A stretch of 64,000 nucleotides of DNA from Ignavibacteriota bacterium. Lineage in GTDB: Bacteria > Bacteroidota > Ignavibacteria > Ignavibacteriales > Melioribacteraceae. Below the pieces are notes generated by a model that was not told where the DNA came from, did not search any database, and worked only from the letters and a program-made list of their open reading frames with translations. The stretch covers positions 2,428,501 through 2,492,500 of the forward strand of contig JADJWT010000001.1 in the NCBI GenBank assembly GCA_016716225.1. The letters run 5' to 3'. The translations under genes were made by a program, and so were the position numbers. Below are positions 26,194 through 34,868 of this stretch, piece by piece (position 1 is the stretch's first letter; the number at the start of each line of letters is the position of its first letter).

Positions 26194-27075
26194 ATGTATC
26201 ATAAAAGATTTGAATCCTTCGGAATTACTCATATCAGAATAATATTTAAATGCATTATTTGTAATAATATTATTGAAAGTGAATCTTTTTATATCCCAAT
26301 TCCAAATTTTATTTCTAACTTTTTTAGTAAAACTTCATCTGGTTATTGGACAGAAGTTAAATGCAACTGTGATGAAATTTATGAATTAAGAATTGGCTCA
26401 GATTTAAAAGGTGGATTTATTGAGATAGAAGGATTGTTAGCTAATGATGAAAGTGTAGAAATAATAAAAGAAGTTAAGGCTTCGAATAATTTTTACAGTG
26501 AACAAATAGACTCGATGTTGACTTCTAAGAACAATTATGAATTATTCTTAAATGAAATAACTAATGTGAGAAATCTCAATAATGTGATATTAGAAGATGT
26601 AAAATTACAAAAGACATTACAAAGGCAAATGTATTCAAGCACTATAACTTGTTTAGAGGATTATTTATCTTCAACATTAGTACGAGAAGTATTCAGAAAT
26701 GAAACCAATTTTAAAAATTTCGTTAAAACATTTCATGAAATTAAAAATCAAAAATTTTTGATTGGAGAGATATTTGAAAAATACGACCAATTGAAACTTA
26801 TAGTAACAAAACATTTACTTGATGTAGTTTATCATAATTTAGACAAAGTAAAAGGTATGTATGAAGATAGTTTGAATATTAATTTTCCTACAATCTCTGA
26901 TTTAATACTTGCAATAGAAATTCGTCACGACTTAGTTCATAGAAATGGGAAAAACAAATCTGGCGAAACTATTCAAATATCGAAAATTGATGTTGATAAT
27001 TTAATAAAAAAAGTTGAGAATTTTGTTTACAGTATTGAGCAAGAATTGAAAAGTAAACGTGAGTTTGAAGAATGA
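26194..27075 (+). CDS. Cassette 12: zinc-ribbon plus HEPN-like protein
   Basis: A 293-aa protein. The N-terminal domain has C20xxC23 and C57xC59 (KCIICNN; VKCNCDE), a probable zinc ribbon. The C-terminal domain is helical and carries a segment reading AIEIRHDLVHRNGKNKSGE (about residues 240-258) with the R-x4-H motif of HEPN ribonucleases. HEPN proteins act as RNases in toxin-antitoxin, CRISPR and abortive-infection systems. The start is ATG 26194 with AAGGA 13 nt upstream. No antitoxin partner is in the cassette. The motif is seen; RNase activity is inferred from the family. Confidence 0.75.
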   Translation: MYHKRFESFGITHIRIIFKCIICNNIIESESFYIPIPNFISNFFSKTSSGYWTEVKCNCDEIYELRIGSDLKGGFIEIEGLLANDESVEIIKEVKASNNFYSEQIDSMLTSKNNYELFLNEITNVRNLNNVILEDVKLQKTLQRQMYSSTITCLEDYLSSTLVREVFRNETNFKNFVKTFHEIKNQKFLIGEIFEKYDQLKLIVTKHLLDVVYHNLDKVKGMYEDSLNINFPTISDLILAIEIRHDLVHRNGKNKSGETIQISKIDVDNLIKKVENFVYSIEQELKSKREFEE

Positions 27076-27077
27076 GA

Positions 27078-27298
27078 ATATAACCAGCAAATCAACCCGA
27101 CCGCCGCACTGGTTTGGGTTTAGTGTAAAAATATAAATTGAAAGTTGTTTAGGCATTTTTGTTAAAAGTGAACAAAATTCAGAAAGTTAAGTCGCAAAGT
27201 TTGCTAAAGGTAGGTTAAACTTTGCTCCGTAAATTTAAACAATCGTTATTTTATAAAATTGAGTTTTAGGCAGCGGGTTATTTGTCACGCCGTTATAT
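27078..27298 (+). other. attC 12
   Basis: Left core ATATAAC, right core GTTATAT. Nested hairpin GCAAAGTTT (27194-27202) with AAACTTTGC (27217-27225). Confidence 0.93.
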
Positions 27299-27324
27299 GC
27301 TTCAATAAATATAGGAACACAATT

Positions 27325-27663
27325 ATGAGTTGGTACAAAATTAAAATCACAGAAAAAGAATTTACTAAAAGTGGTCACGGTTTTATTTTTCGTGACCTTG
27401 ACGATTGTATTAAGCATAATCCAAAACTCAAAAATGTTTTCTTTGCAGTAAAAGAGCATATTTATGGCGAAGGTCATTTTTATTATTTTTGTAATCCGCC
27501 CCAAGATTGTATTCTTAGCCATCTTTTAAGTCTTGGTGCTTCGGTGTGCGATCAGCCAAATGATAGCTCTGGTCTACACCATTGTTATGCCAGTTTTGAA
27601 CTTTATCAAGAATATTTTGACAATCTATCCGATCAAGATACTCGCAAAGAAAGTTCCGAATAA
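27325..27663 (+). CDS. Cassette 13: small hypothetical protein
   Basis: A 112-aa soluble protein starting MSWYKIKITEKEFTKSGHGF, with Cys/His-containing stretches (YYFCNPPQDCILSHLL, then GLHHCYASF). No family recognised. ATG 27325 has a weak AGGAA upstream. A minus-strand frame overlaps its 3' part and the following 150 nt (see the next entry), so the cassette could encode one or two proteins. Confidence 0.55.
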   Translation: MSWYKIKITEKEFTKSGHGFIFRDLDDCIKHNPKLKNVFFAVKEHIYGEGHFYYFCNPPQDCILSHLLSLGASVCDQPNDSSGLHHCYASFELYQEYFDNLSDQDTRKESSE

Positions 27664-27811
27664 AGACATCTTTTATACCATCGAGAGTGCCATTTAGGTA
27701 GATTGTTATTAAATCACCCTTTTTGAATGATTGCTCTTTAAGGAATTCCATTTGATAAATTCTAAGGTTATTCATATTCAACATATTAGTGTCCATAATA
27801 ATAAAACGCAT
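27515..27811 (-). CDS. Possible antisense gene in cassette 13
   Basis: An antisense frame of up to 99 codons beginning MRFIIMDTNMLNMNN and including KKGDLITIYLNGTLDG, which reads like genuine coding sequence. It overlaps the plus-strand gene by about 150 nt but also fills an otherwise empty stretch before attC. No ribosome site. Either this is the true gene, an opposing gene, or a chance frame. Confidence 0.25.
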   Translation of the reverse strand: MRFIIMDTNMLNMNNLRIYQMEFLKEQSFKKGDLITIYLNGTLDGIKDVFIRNFLCEYLDRIDCQNILDKVQNWHNNGVDQSYHLADRTPKHQDLKDG

Positions 27812-27995
27812 ATAACAAGGCAATCAACCCGACTGCTTCGCAATTACCAAGTTGTGCGTAAGTTGTTAAATTAGTTATTTGTGTTTGTTTGTTGTTTAGC
27901 ATTTTTTAGTTATTTAATTTTATTTTAATTTTTATCATTCATTAATATTTATAAATTCAACTTCTGGCAGCGGGTTATTGCCCACGCCGTTATAC
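27810..27995 (+). other. attC 13 (shorter variant)
   Basis: 186 bp. Left core ATATAAC, right core GTTATAC. The arm GGCAATCAACCCG pairs with CGGGTTATTGCC around one bulged C. It lacks the nested GCAnnnTTT hairpin found in most of the array. Confidence 0.9.
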
Positions 27996-28330
27996 ACGGT
28001 TTAAAATATATTTAAAATTGTCTTTTAGGTTTTGTAAAGTTTTAAGTTTTCCAACTTTTGTAAAATCAAATTTTAGTTTTTTACAAAAATTATAATTCGT
28101 AAATCATTTCTAAAAATTAGTTTTCGTTCTTTTAATAATTTTTGTTAAACATTTATCAAAGTTTAAGTTTTTCTAAAATGTAAAATTGCTGTTCAAGTTT
28201 TTCTATACAAAAAATGTACTTAAAATTTAGAGCTGTTAAAAATTTTCAATAAATAAATATTTCGTAAAAATTTAAAAATCTGTTAAATAAAATTTCAAAA
28301 AAAGTTAAAACAAAATATTTATATAAAAGT
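27990..28330 (+). repeat. Cassette 14: ORF-less cassette, copy A
   Basis: No reading frame of useful length on either strand. The body starts TTATACACGGTTTAAAA and is related along its length to copies at 31948, 36106 and 37534. A 48-nt core at 28107-28154 differs from the other three by one base. It may encode a small RNA or be a DNA element; nothing shows which. Confidence 0.85.
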
Positions 28331-28569
28331 GTATAACCCGCAAATCAACCCGACCGCTCTGCCACGGCAGACAAGTTCGCTAATTTGGGTTTGGTTTGTA
28401 AACAGAAAGTTTGAAAGTAAATTATAGTTTTTAGTAAAAGTGTAGTGCAATTCAAAAAGTTTTGTCGCAAAGTTTGCAAGGAAAATTAAACTTTGCTCTT
28501 TAAATAAATCATTCGTTATTTAGTAAAATTGTTGTTTTGGGCGTCGGGTTATTTGCCACGCCGTTATGC
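28331..28569 (+). other. attC 14
   Basis: Left core GTATAAC, right core GTTATGC. Nested hairpin GCAAAGTTT/AAACTTTGC. A 14-nt palindromic insertion (TCTGCC-AC-GGCAGA at 28358-28371) in the left arm makes it longer than its relatives. Confidence 0.92.
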
Positions 28570-28581
28570 ATATAAGATCAA

Positions 28582-29007
28582 ATGAGATTAAGTAAAATAA
28601 TTCGATATTTATTTTTAACCCTATATGGAATTATTACTCTTCTATTTTTTGGTTCAGCTATAAGATTAATATTAAATTATTACTTGCAGTTTTCACCTGA
28701 TAAAATTTCAGTCGAACTTGAAGCAACTTTATTATTCTCATTTATTTCAATAGTGATAGGTTTAATATTTGCTGTTCTATTTTATTTGTTCTACAAAGAA
28801 AAGAAGGAAACTTTAATTTTATTTTCTATAATCTTTTTTGTTTGTTTTGTTTTCTTTATAACTAATATATTTTCTGCAGATTGGAGCAACAATAAAGAAG
28901 TAATATTTATTATTGGAGTTATCTTCTTTCCATCCTTAAATCTAATTTATCTAATTAAACACTTCACAAATTTTAAGTTAAAAAAATTATTAAAAAAATA
29001 TGCATAA
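28582..29007 (+). CDS. Cassette 15: small polytopic membrane protein
   Basis: A 141-aa protein with four predicted membrane helices and a Lys-rich C-terminus (KLKKLLKKYA), so the tail is probably cytoplasmic. No family recognised. ATG 28582 follows the core by 13 nt. The stop TAA lies in the left attC core. Confidence 0.62.
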   Translation: MRLSKIIRYLFLTLYGIITLLFFGSAIRLILNYYLQFSPDKISVELEATLLFSFISIVIGLIFAVLFYLFYKEKKETLILFSIIFFVCFVFFITNIFSADWSNNKEVIFIIGVIFFPSLNLIYLIKHFTNFKLKKLLKKYA

Positions 29008-29228
29008 CAAGTGCCTCAACCCGACTGCTTCTTTTCATTTGGCGAATTTCATTTTTTAAGATGAGTGCACTCAACAAGTTTTATGTTAAACATTGTTCTT
29101 CTAATTAATTAACTTGCCTCCGGTGCGTATGAAAATGAAAGTTACTCACCTCCGGCTTAATCATTGGCAGTTGTGCATAATTTAGTATTGCTGTTATGGG
29201 CAGCGGGTTAGGCACAAGGCCGTTATGT
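29002..29228 (+). other. attC 15 (different family)
   Basis: Left core GCATAAC, right core GTTATGT. The arms GTGCCTCAACCCG and CGGGTTAGGCAC pair with one bulged C. The internal sequence differs from the common type and includes two CCTCCGG words. Probably a cassette of other origin. Confidence 0.88.
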
Positions 29229-29287
29229 GCTAAGTGAATTTAATAATTTAACAAATCCGTTTACTATATTTTAGAAAAGGAAATTAG

Positions 29288-29821
29288 ATGAAAAAACTGA
29301 TGACAATTATACTCTTATCTTTGTTAATCTCAAGTTGCAGCACAAGTGATAGTTTAAATAATAATATAAATACAAATAAGGGACTGAAATTAATTATGAA
29401 CGACACAATACCAAAAGTAACCGGAATTGGAGGAATATTCTTTTTTTCTGACAATCCAAATGAAACGAAAGAGTGGTATGCTAAGAATTTAGGACTTGAA
29501 ACCAATGAATGGGGATCAAGTTTTGAATTTAGAAATGCAAACAGACCTGACGAAATTAATTATTTACAGTGGAGTCCTTTTAAGAAAGGTAGTGAATATT
29601 TTGCTCCATCAAAAAAGGAATATATGATTAATTATCGAGTTCAGAATATTGATGGTTTAGTAAAAAAGTTACAAGCAAATGGCGTGACCATTCTTGACAA
29701 AATCGAAACCTTTGAATACGGGAGATTTGTTCATATTCTGGACTCTGAGGGAAACAAATTAGAACTATGGGAACCAATTGACAGCGTTTTTACGAAAATG
29801 GGTGGTAAGACAACCAAATGA
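29288..29821 (+). CDS. Cassette 16: VOC (glyoxalase-like) lipoprotein
   Basis: A 177-aa protein with a lipobox (LISSC, Cys about 17), then a VOC fold: TGIGGIFFFSDNPNETKEWY, then KNLGLETNEWG, and at the end GRFVHILDSEGNKLELWEP, the classic final strand with a metal-ligand Glu. Most VOC proteins are cytoplasmic (glyoxalases, dioxygenases, drug-binding proteins), so a lipid anchor is unusual. ATG 29288 has AAAGGAA upstream. A metal-dependent or ligand-binding role outside the inner membrane is inferred. Confidence 0.78.
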   Translation: MKKLMTIILLSLLISSCSTSDSLNNNINTNKGLKLIMNDTIPKVTGIGGIFFFSDNPNETKEWYAKNLGLETNEWGSSFEFRNANRPDEINYLQWSPFKKGSEYFAPSKKEYMINYRVQNIDGLVKKLQANGVTILDKIETFEYGRFVHILDSEGNKLELWEPIDSVFTKMGGKTTK

Positions 29822-29875
29822 TAATTATAAGAATTAAACAAAATTATAATTTTTATAACGGGAAGAAGCAATCGC

Positions 29876-30065
29876 ACATAACCCGCCGCTCAACGCGGAC
29901 AGCGTTTTACAGTGCGGCATTTGTGTAATTATAAAGTTGTGTTTGCAAAACTATGTTTCTCTTTAAGATAGTTAGTTCTAAGAAACATTTTTATAAATAA
30001 GAAAGTAGTTGCAAGTATTCGGCATTCTTGTTTTGGGCTGCCGGTTAGCGGCAACGTCGTTATGT
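29876..30065 (+). other. attC 16 (different family)
   Basis: 190 bp. Left core ACATAAC, right core GTTATGT. The arm GCCGCTCAAC pairs with GTTAGCGGC around a bulged C. The inner hairpin is built on ATGTTTCT/AGAAACAT. Arm sequence is clearly unlike the main group. Confidence 0.88.
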
Positions 30066-30077
30066 AGCAAAGGAAAT

Positions 30078-30935
30078 ATGAAATCATTATTATTAGTTTT
30101 TCTAATTAACTTATTGGTTTATGGTCATGATTCTTTAAAGACTGATACCAATTATTATCAACAAGATTCAATTACACAAAAAACTGAAATACAAAAAGTT
30201 TTTATTACTAATGAGAAAACTCTAATAGAAAAATATGAAGGATTTATAGGTGCATTTTTAGGAGCATTTTTTGCTTTCTTATTTTTCAGAATTGGTGAAT
30301 TTCTCAATAGGATTGTCAGGCGTAAGAATTTACATATAAGTGCTTTGGTTAAAATTGATAGGAATTTAAATGAAATTCATGATGTTATACATGGAAATAC
30401 TTATATATATGACAAAATAATTGAACAGAATCAAGAAGCAGAAAAACTTGGAGTGCCATCAATTACTAACAATAACTTTCAAAAACTTTCTTTTGATGAA
30501 TTAATTATTCATGATTTAATAAATACGGATTATTTTAAAGAAATTTTTAGTCTCAAAGTTAAAATTCGCAAATACAATTCTGATATAGAAACAATATTTG
30601 GGTTATTAAAAAGTTTGGGTGATTCTTATCTTAGTAAAATGATAGACAAGGATACTTATATTTTTAATCATAATAATGCTATTAACAAACTTGGCGAATT
30701 AAAAAAATATAATGTGTTTTTACAAAAACTTGTGAAAGAACTTATAGCTAAAGCAAGAACTTTAGTTGCAATAGAAAAAACAATTACTCAAAAAATATAT
30801 TTCTCAATTGTTAAGAAAAAGTACAATAAGAAATTTCATAAAAAATATCCTACCGAATTAAATAAAATATCGGAAGATATTGAAAAGGGGCAAGAGAAAG
30901 ACAAATCACTATTGGATGAAATATTTAATAAGTAG
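30078..30935 (+). CDS. Cassette 17: membrane-anchored helical protein
   Basis: A 285-aa protein with an N-terminal hydrophobic segment (possibly a cleaved signal), a membrane helix at about residues 57-73 (FIGAFLGAFFAFLFF), and a long Lys/Glu-rich helical C-terminal domain that should lie in the cytoplasm. No family recognised. AAGGAAAT precedes ATG 30078; in-frame codons upstream are attC. Confidence 0.62.
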   Translation: MKSLLLVFLINLLVYGHDSLKTDTNYYQQDSITQKTEIQKVFITNEKTLIEKYEGFIGAFLGAFFAFLFFRIGEFLNRIVRRKNLHISALVKIDRNLNEIHDVIHGNTYIYDKIIEQNQEAEKLGVPSITNNNFQKLSFDELIIHDLINTDYFKEIFSLKVKIRKYNSDIETIFGLLKSLGDSYLSKMIDKDTYIFNHNNAINKLGELKKYNVFLQKLVKELIAKARTLVAIEKTITQKIYFSIVKKKYNKKFHKKYPTELNKISEDIEKGQEKDKSLLDEIFNK

Positions 30936-30937
30936 CT

Positions 30938-31161
30938 ACATAACCAGCAAATCAACCCGACCGCTTCGCTAATTTGGGTTCGGTTTGTAAACAGAAAGTT
31001 AGAAAGTAAGTTTAGTTTTTTGTAAAAGTGTTGTTCAATTCTGGAAAGTGAGTCGCAGTTTTTTGTAAAACAAAATTAAAAACTGCTCTTTAAAATAAAT
31101 CATTCGTTATTAAATAAAATTGTTGTGTTGGGCGGACGGGTTATTTGCCACGCCGTTATAC
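30938..31161 (+). other. attC 17
   Basis: Left core ACATAAC begins 3 nt after the gene stop; right core GTTATAC. Nested hairpin GCAGTTTTT/AAAAACTGC. Confidence 0.93.
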
Positions 31162-31174
31162 TGTTTAGATTATT

Positions 31175-31729
31175 ATGAAAAAAAAATATTTAAATAATTT
31201 ATTTTTTCTCTTAATGTTTTTTCTTTTAACAAACAATTCAAATGTTATAGCTCAGAGGAAAGGTGAAGTTGTATTTGGTGTGAGCTTAGGAATTATTTCG
31301 AAAGGTTTTTTATCCTTGAAATATTTTCCAGTTGATGGAAATGCTATTGAAATTCATGGAGGAATACTTCCTGGTTTATATAATTATGGATTAGCATTAC
31401 ATCATTATTTTGATTTATCAAGACCAAATTCATTTATTCAAATAGGTATTTCGAATTTTGGTGGAATTTCTGAAAATATTTCAGATGATACAACAAATAA
31501 TATTGATACATTGGGTTCTTCAATTTTAGGAATAAATATAGGTTTTGGAAGAGAATTTACTTCTGAAAAAGAAGTATATTTTTTTGCTGGTGGACCAACA
31601 TTTGTAATTGATAAACATATAAATTGTTTTGACAGAAAGTCAAATAAATATTTCGAAGAACAAGAATTAGATTTTGGTTTAATTGGATTTATTGAAGTTG
31701 GTCGTAGTTTTTATCCTAAAAAGAAATAA
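31175..31729 (+). CDS. Cassette 18: exported beta-barrel-like protein
   Basis: A 184-aa protein with a signal peptide ending near SNVIAQ and a Gly/aromatic-rich mature part of alternating strands (VVFGVSLGIISKGF, then GINIGFGREF), typical of small outer-membrane barrels. No ribosome site; ATG is 13 nt after the core. Function unknown. Confidence 0.62.
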   Translation: MKKKYLNNLFFLLMFFLLTNNSNVIAQRKGEVVFGVSLGIISKGFLSLKYFPVDGNAIEIHGGILPGLYNYGLALHHYFDLSRPNSFIQIGISNFGGISENISDDTTNNIDTLGSSILGINIGFGREFTSEKEVYFFAGGPTFVIDKHINCFDRKSNKYFEEQELDFGLIGFIEVGRSFYPKKK

Positions 31730-31734
31730 AAACA

Positions 31735-31953
31735 GTATAACCAACAAATCAACCCGACCGCCGTTACGGCTTGGGTTTTGTGAAAAATAAAAGTTTGAAA
31801 GTTCATTTAAGTTATTTGTTAATGTTAAGTGCAATTCAAAAAGTTTTGTCGCAAAGTTTGCAAGGAAAATTAAACTTTGCTCATTAAATAAATCAATCGT
31901 AATTTAATAAAATTGTTGTTATGGGCGTCGGGTTATTTGCCACGCCGTTATAC
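31735..31953 (+). other. attC 18
   Basis: Left core GTATAAC, right core GTTATAC. Nested hairpin GCAAAGTTT/AAACTTTGC. The right arm has GGCGTCGGGTTATTTGCC, shared with other sites that precede ORF-less cassettes. Confidence 0.93.
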
Positions 31954-32293
31954 ACGGTTTAAAAACTATTTAAAATTGTCTTCAAAGTTTTACAAAGTTT
32001 TAAGTTTTCAAACTTTTGTAAAATTAAATTTTAGTTTTCCACCAAAAATTAAATTCGTAAAATATTTCTAAAAATTAGTTTTCGTTCTTTTAATTATTTT
32101 TGTTAAACATTTTTCTAAGTTTTTCATTTGCCTAAAATGTAAAATTGCTGTTTAAGTTTTTCTATTCAAAATATGTATTTAAAAATTAGAGCTGTTTAAA
32201 ATTTTCAATAAATAAAAGTTTTCAAAAGATTTAAGAAAAATCTGTTAAATAAATTTTCTAAAAAAAGTTAAAACAAAAAATTTGTATAAAAGT
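31948..32293 (+). repeat. Cassette 19: ORF-less cassette, copy B
   Basis: Second copy of the non-coding cassette body. The 48-nt core is 32065-32112 and the start TTATACACGGTTTAAAA is identical to copies A, C and D. Scattered substitutions and small indels occur elsewhere. Confidence 0.85.
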
Positions 32294-32518
32294 GTATAAC
32301 ACGCAAATCAACCCGACCGCTTCGCTAATTTGGGTTTGGTTTGTAAATAAAAAGTTTGAAAGTTCATTTTAGTAATTTGTTAAACTGAAGTGCAATTCAA
32401 AAAGTTTAGTCGCAAAGTTTTCTAAAGAAAAGTTAAACTTTGCTTTGGTAATTTTACCAATCGTTATTTAATAAAATTGTAGTTTTGGGCGGACGGGTTA
32501 TTTGCCACGCCGTTAGCT
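32294..32518 (+). other. attC 19
   Basis: Left core GTATAAC, right core GTTAGCT. Nested hairpin GCAAAGTTT/AAACTTTGC. Confidence 0.92.
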
Positions 32519-32570
32519 TTACTGTAAAAATTATATGTTATAATTATACTCAGAGGAGAATTTTAGAAAG

Positions 32571-33347
32571 ATGTATTTAGTTATTAACAAATTCCACAAA
32601 TCTATTTTTATATTTATTATTATTTCCATATTACTGTCTGGTGGTTGTGAAGAAGAGATTTACAACTCAATTGTGGAACCAAAAAATTATTTGGAATATG
32701 GCAATGTTGTAAAAAGTGGACTTATTGCATATTATCCTTTTAATGCGGACGCTTTAGATTACAGTGAAAATAAAATGCATGGAATTGTAAAGGGAGTTTC
32801 TTCTTCTATAGGTAGGTTCGGGCAACCAGATGGATCACTAAAATTTGATGGAAATGATGATTTTGTTGAGATTCCAGGATTTAAATATACTAGCAAAAAT
32901 AGTGGTACACTGTGTTTTTGGTTAAGAAAAATCTTAGAGATCAAAGAATATGATGAATCATCAATCATTTCTAATACAGATACTACAGGAAAAGGTTATG
33001 TGATCAGTATTCATGGTTTTAATAGTTTTTGGTTTGAAATAAAGGATCAATATTTTCAATCAGGAGGTATTTGGCGTACTAATCAAATTCCAATAGAAGA
33101 ATATATTTTCCTTGCAATAACATTTTCTGATGGTACAATAACAAAATACTCAGATGGGTATCCTGTTGAGGAAATCATTTACACTCCAGATGATTATATA
33201 AAATTCAACAATAATCAATCATTGTATATTGGAAAAAGTTTATTTTCATCTCGATATAAATATTTTGAAGGAGAAATAGATGATTTATTGATATATGATA
33301 GAGCTCTTAATGAAGAAGAAGTATTACAACTTTATAATTGGGAATAG
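32571..33347 (+). CDS. Cassette 20: LamG/concanavalin-like lipoprotein
   Basis: A 258-aa lipoprotein (lipobox LSGGC, Cys about 26). The mature domain is a LamG-type jelly roll: SGLIAYYPFNADALDYSEN near the start, then GSLKFDGNDDFVEIPG and, at the end, GEIDDLLIYDRALNEEEV, which are the hallmark strands. Such domains bind glycans or other surface ligands. GAGGAG lies about 14 nt before the ATG. Likely a surface-exposed binding protein. Confidence 0.82.
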   Translation: MYLVINKFHKSIFIFIIISILLSGGCEEEIYNSIVEPKNYLEYGNVVKSGLIAYYPFNADALDYSENKMHGIVKGVSSSIGRFGQPDGSLKFDGNDDFVEIPGFKYTSKNSGTLCFWLRKILEIKEYDESSIISNTDTTGKGYVISIHGFNSFWFEIKDQYFQSGGIWRTNQIPIEEYIFLAITFSDGTITKYSDGYPVEEIIYTPDDYIKFNNNQSLYIGKSLFSSRYKYFEGEIDDLLIYDRALNEEEVLQLYNWE

Positions 33348-33371
33348 TAAATAGTTTTAATTAAGGCGTAA

Positions 33372-33597
33372 AGCTAACAAACAAATCAACCCGACCGCCG
33401 TTTTCACTTGGCGGAATTTTGTAAAAAGTTGATTTGGAAGTTTAACTAAAGTTTTTTGCTAAAGTGAAGTGTAATTTAGAAAAGTGAGTCGCAGTTTTTC
33501 TTAAAACCAAATTAAAAACTGCTCTTTAAAATAAATCATTCATTATTTAATAAAATTGTTGTTTTAGGCGGACGGGTTATTTGCTACGCCGTTATGC
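33372..33597 (+). other. attC 20
   Basis: Left core AGCTAAC, right core GTTATGC. Nested hairpin GCAGTTTTT/AAAAACTGC. Confidence 0.92.
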
Positions 33598-33621
33598 CAT
33601 TAAACCAGTATGAAAAAATAA

Positions 33622-34866
33622 ATGGTAAATTTTGAAGACATACTAAAAAGAAGAGGTTACAAGGAGAAGACTGTTGAAAGTTATTCATTTTGGATAAAAG
33701 ATTTGAATAATTTCTATCATCCACAAAACCTTGATACGCTTAAACAAGAACAAATTATAGAATATCTACAGCATTTAAAAAATGTAAGACATTTATCAAT
33801 AAGTTCACTTAAATCAGCAAAATATTCTATTGATCTATTTTTTTTATGGTGTCTTGAGAAGAAACTTGATTTTAATAATTTCAAAATAGGTTGGGTAAGA
33901 AGACCAGTAGTAAAAATTCTTAATCAGTCAGATATATTTGCTATTGTTAAAAATCTTGAAACGAGTTTTCATAAACTTGCGGTTTCTATGATTTATGCTC
34001 ATGGGCTTGAGCTTAATGAACTACTTAATTTAAAAATAAAATCAGTTGATTTGAAAAATCAAGTACTAGAGATTCCAGTTGCAAGGAAAAAAGAAATCAG
34101 AAAATCGGTTATCCCTCAGAAGTTAATATCAGAAATTACTTTATTCATTTCTAATAGAGACAAAAACGAATATTTATTTCCTGGACACAGTGGGAAGAAA
34201 CTTTCTGAATCTACTTTGCAAAAGTCATTTGGAAGGGCAAGAAAAGAAGCAAACATTTCCGAAGAATTCTCAATCCGATCATTGAAGACTGCTTATATCA
34301 TTCATTTGAAAAGATTGGGTATTCCAATTGCAAACATCGTGGAGAATTTAAAAATTGCAAGTAAACATTCTCGTGAATATTATAATAGCTTAGACTATAG
34401 GAAGATAGAAGTTGATTTTAGTCCTTTTGATAGAGATCTTTCCAAAATAGAAGAATTAGATGATGTTATAAATGAATCATATATTTCAGAAAAAAGAATA
34501 ACTGAATTATCATTAATCATTAGTGAAAAATACGACTTAACAAGACTAATAGAATTATTACGTGAACTTAATATTTCTTATCAGAATAATTCACTTATGT
34601 CAATTGCTTTAATTACAAGGGCAATTATTGATCAAATCCCACCTATTTTTGGATTTGATACCTTTAATCAAGTTGAGAATAATTATCAAAGTTCTAAATC
34701 TTTTAAGAAAGCAATGAATCATTTAAATAACTCGTTACGGAATGTTGCAGATTCATATTTACATATTACAGTAAGAAAAAGGGAGTCAATTCCTACATTC
34801 CAGCAAGTAGATTTTAGATCAGACCTAGATTTACTTTTATCTGAAATAATAAGAATAATTAAATAA
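33622..34866 (+). CDS. Cassette 21: catalytically degenerate tyrosine recombinase fused to a helical domain
   Basis: A 414-aa protein. Residues 1-80 look like a recombinase core-binding domain (GYKEKTVESYSFWIKDLNNF). Residues about 100-265 follow the tyrosine-recombinase catalytic fold, but key residues are lost: YAHGLELNELLNL has Glu where IntI has the first catalytic Arg (GLRLGE), the HxxR box is SIRSLKTAYIIHL without its His, and the LGHSS box reads LKIASKH. A Tyr-containing EYYNSL remains. From about 290 to the end is a second domain with LIELLRELNISYQNNSL, RAIIDQIPPIFGF and ADSYLHITVRKRESIP, a pattern I recognise from widespread uncharacterised proteins. Strand transfer is very unlikely; DNA binding is plausible. 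Confidence 0.75.
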   Translation: MVNFEDILKRRGYKEKTVESYSFWIKDLNNFYHPQNLDTLKQEQIIEYLQHLKNVRHLSISSLKSAKYSIDLFFLWCLEKKLDFNNFKIGWVRRPVVKILNQSDIFAIVKNLETSFHKLAVSMIYAHGLELNELLNLKIKSVDLKNQVLEIPVARKKEIRKSVIPQKLISEITLFISNRDKNEYLFPGHSGKKLSESTLQKSFGRARKEANISEEFSIRSLKTAYIIHLKRLGIPIANIVENLKIASKHSREYYNSLDYRKIEVDFSPFDRDLSKIEELDDVINESYISEKRITELSLIISEKYDLTRLIELLRELNISYQNNSLMSIALITRAIIDQIPPIFGFDTFNQVENNYQSSKSFKKAMNHLNNSLRNVADSYLHITVRKRESIPTFQQVDFRSDLDLLLSEIIRIIK

Positions 34867-34868
34867 TG

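Noticed and set aside
33622..34866. Second functional integrase or XerC-like recombinase
   Set aside because: Key catalytic residues are replaced (first Arg to Glu, HxxR His lost, LGHxS box lost), so it was called a degenerate homologue.
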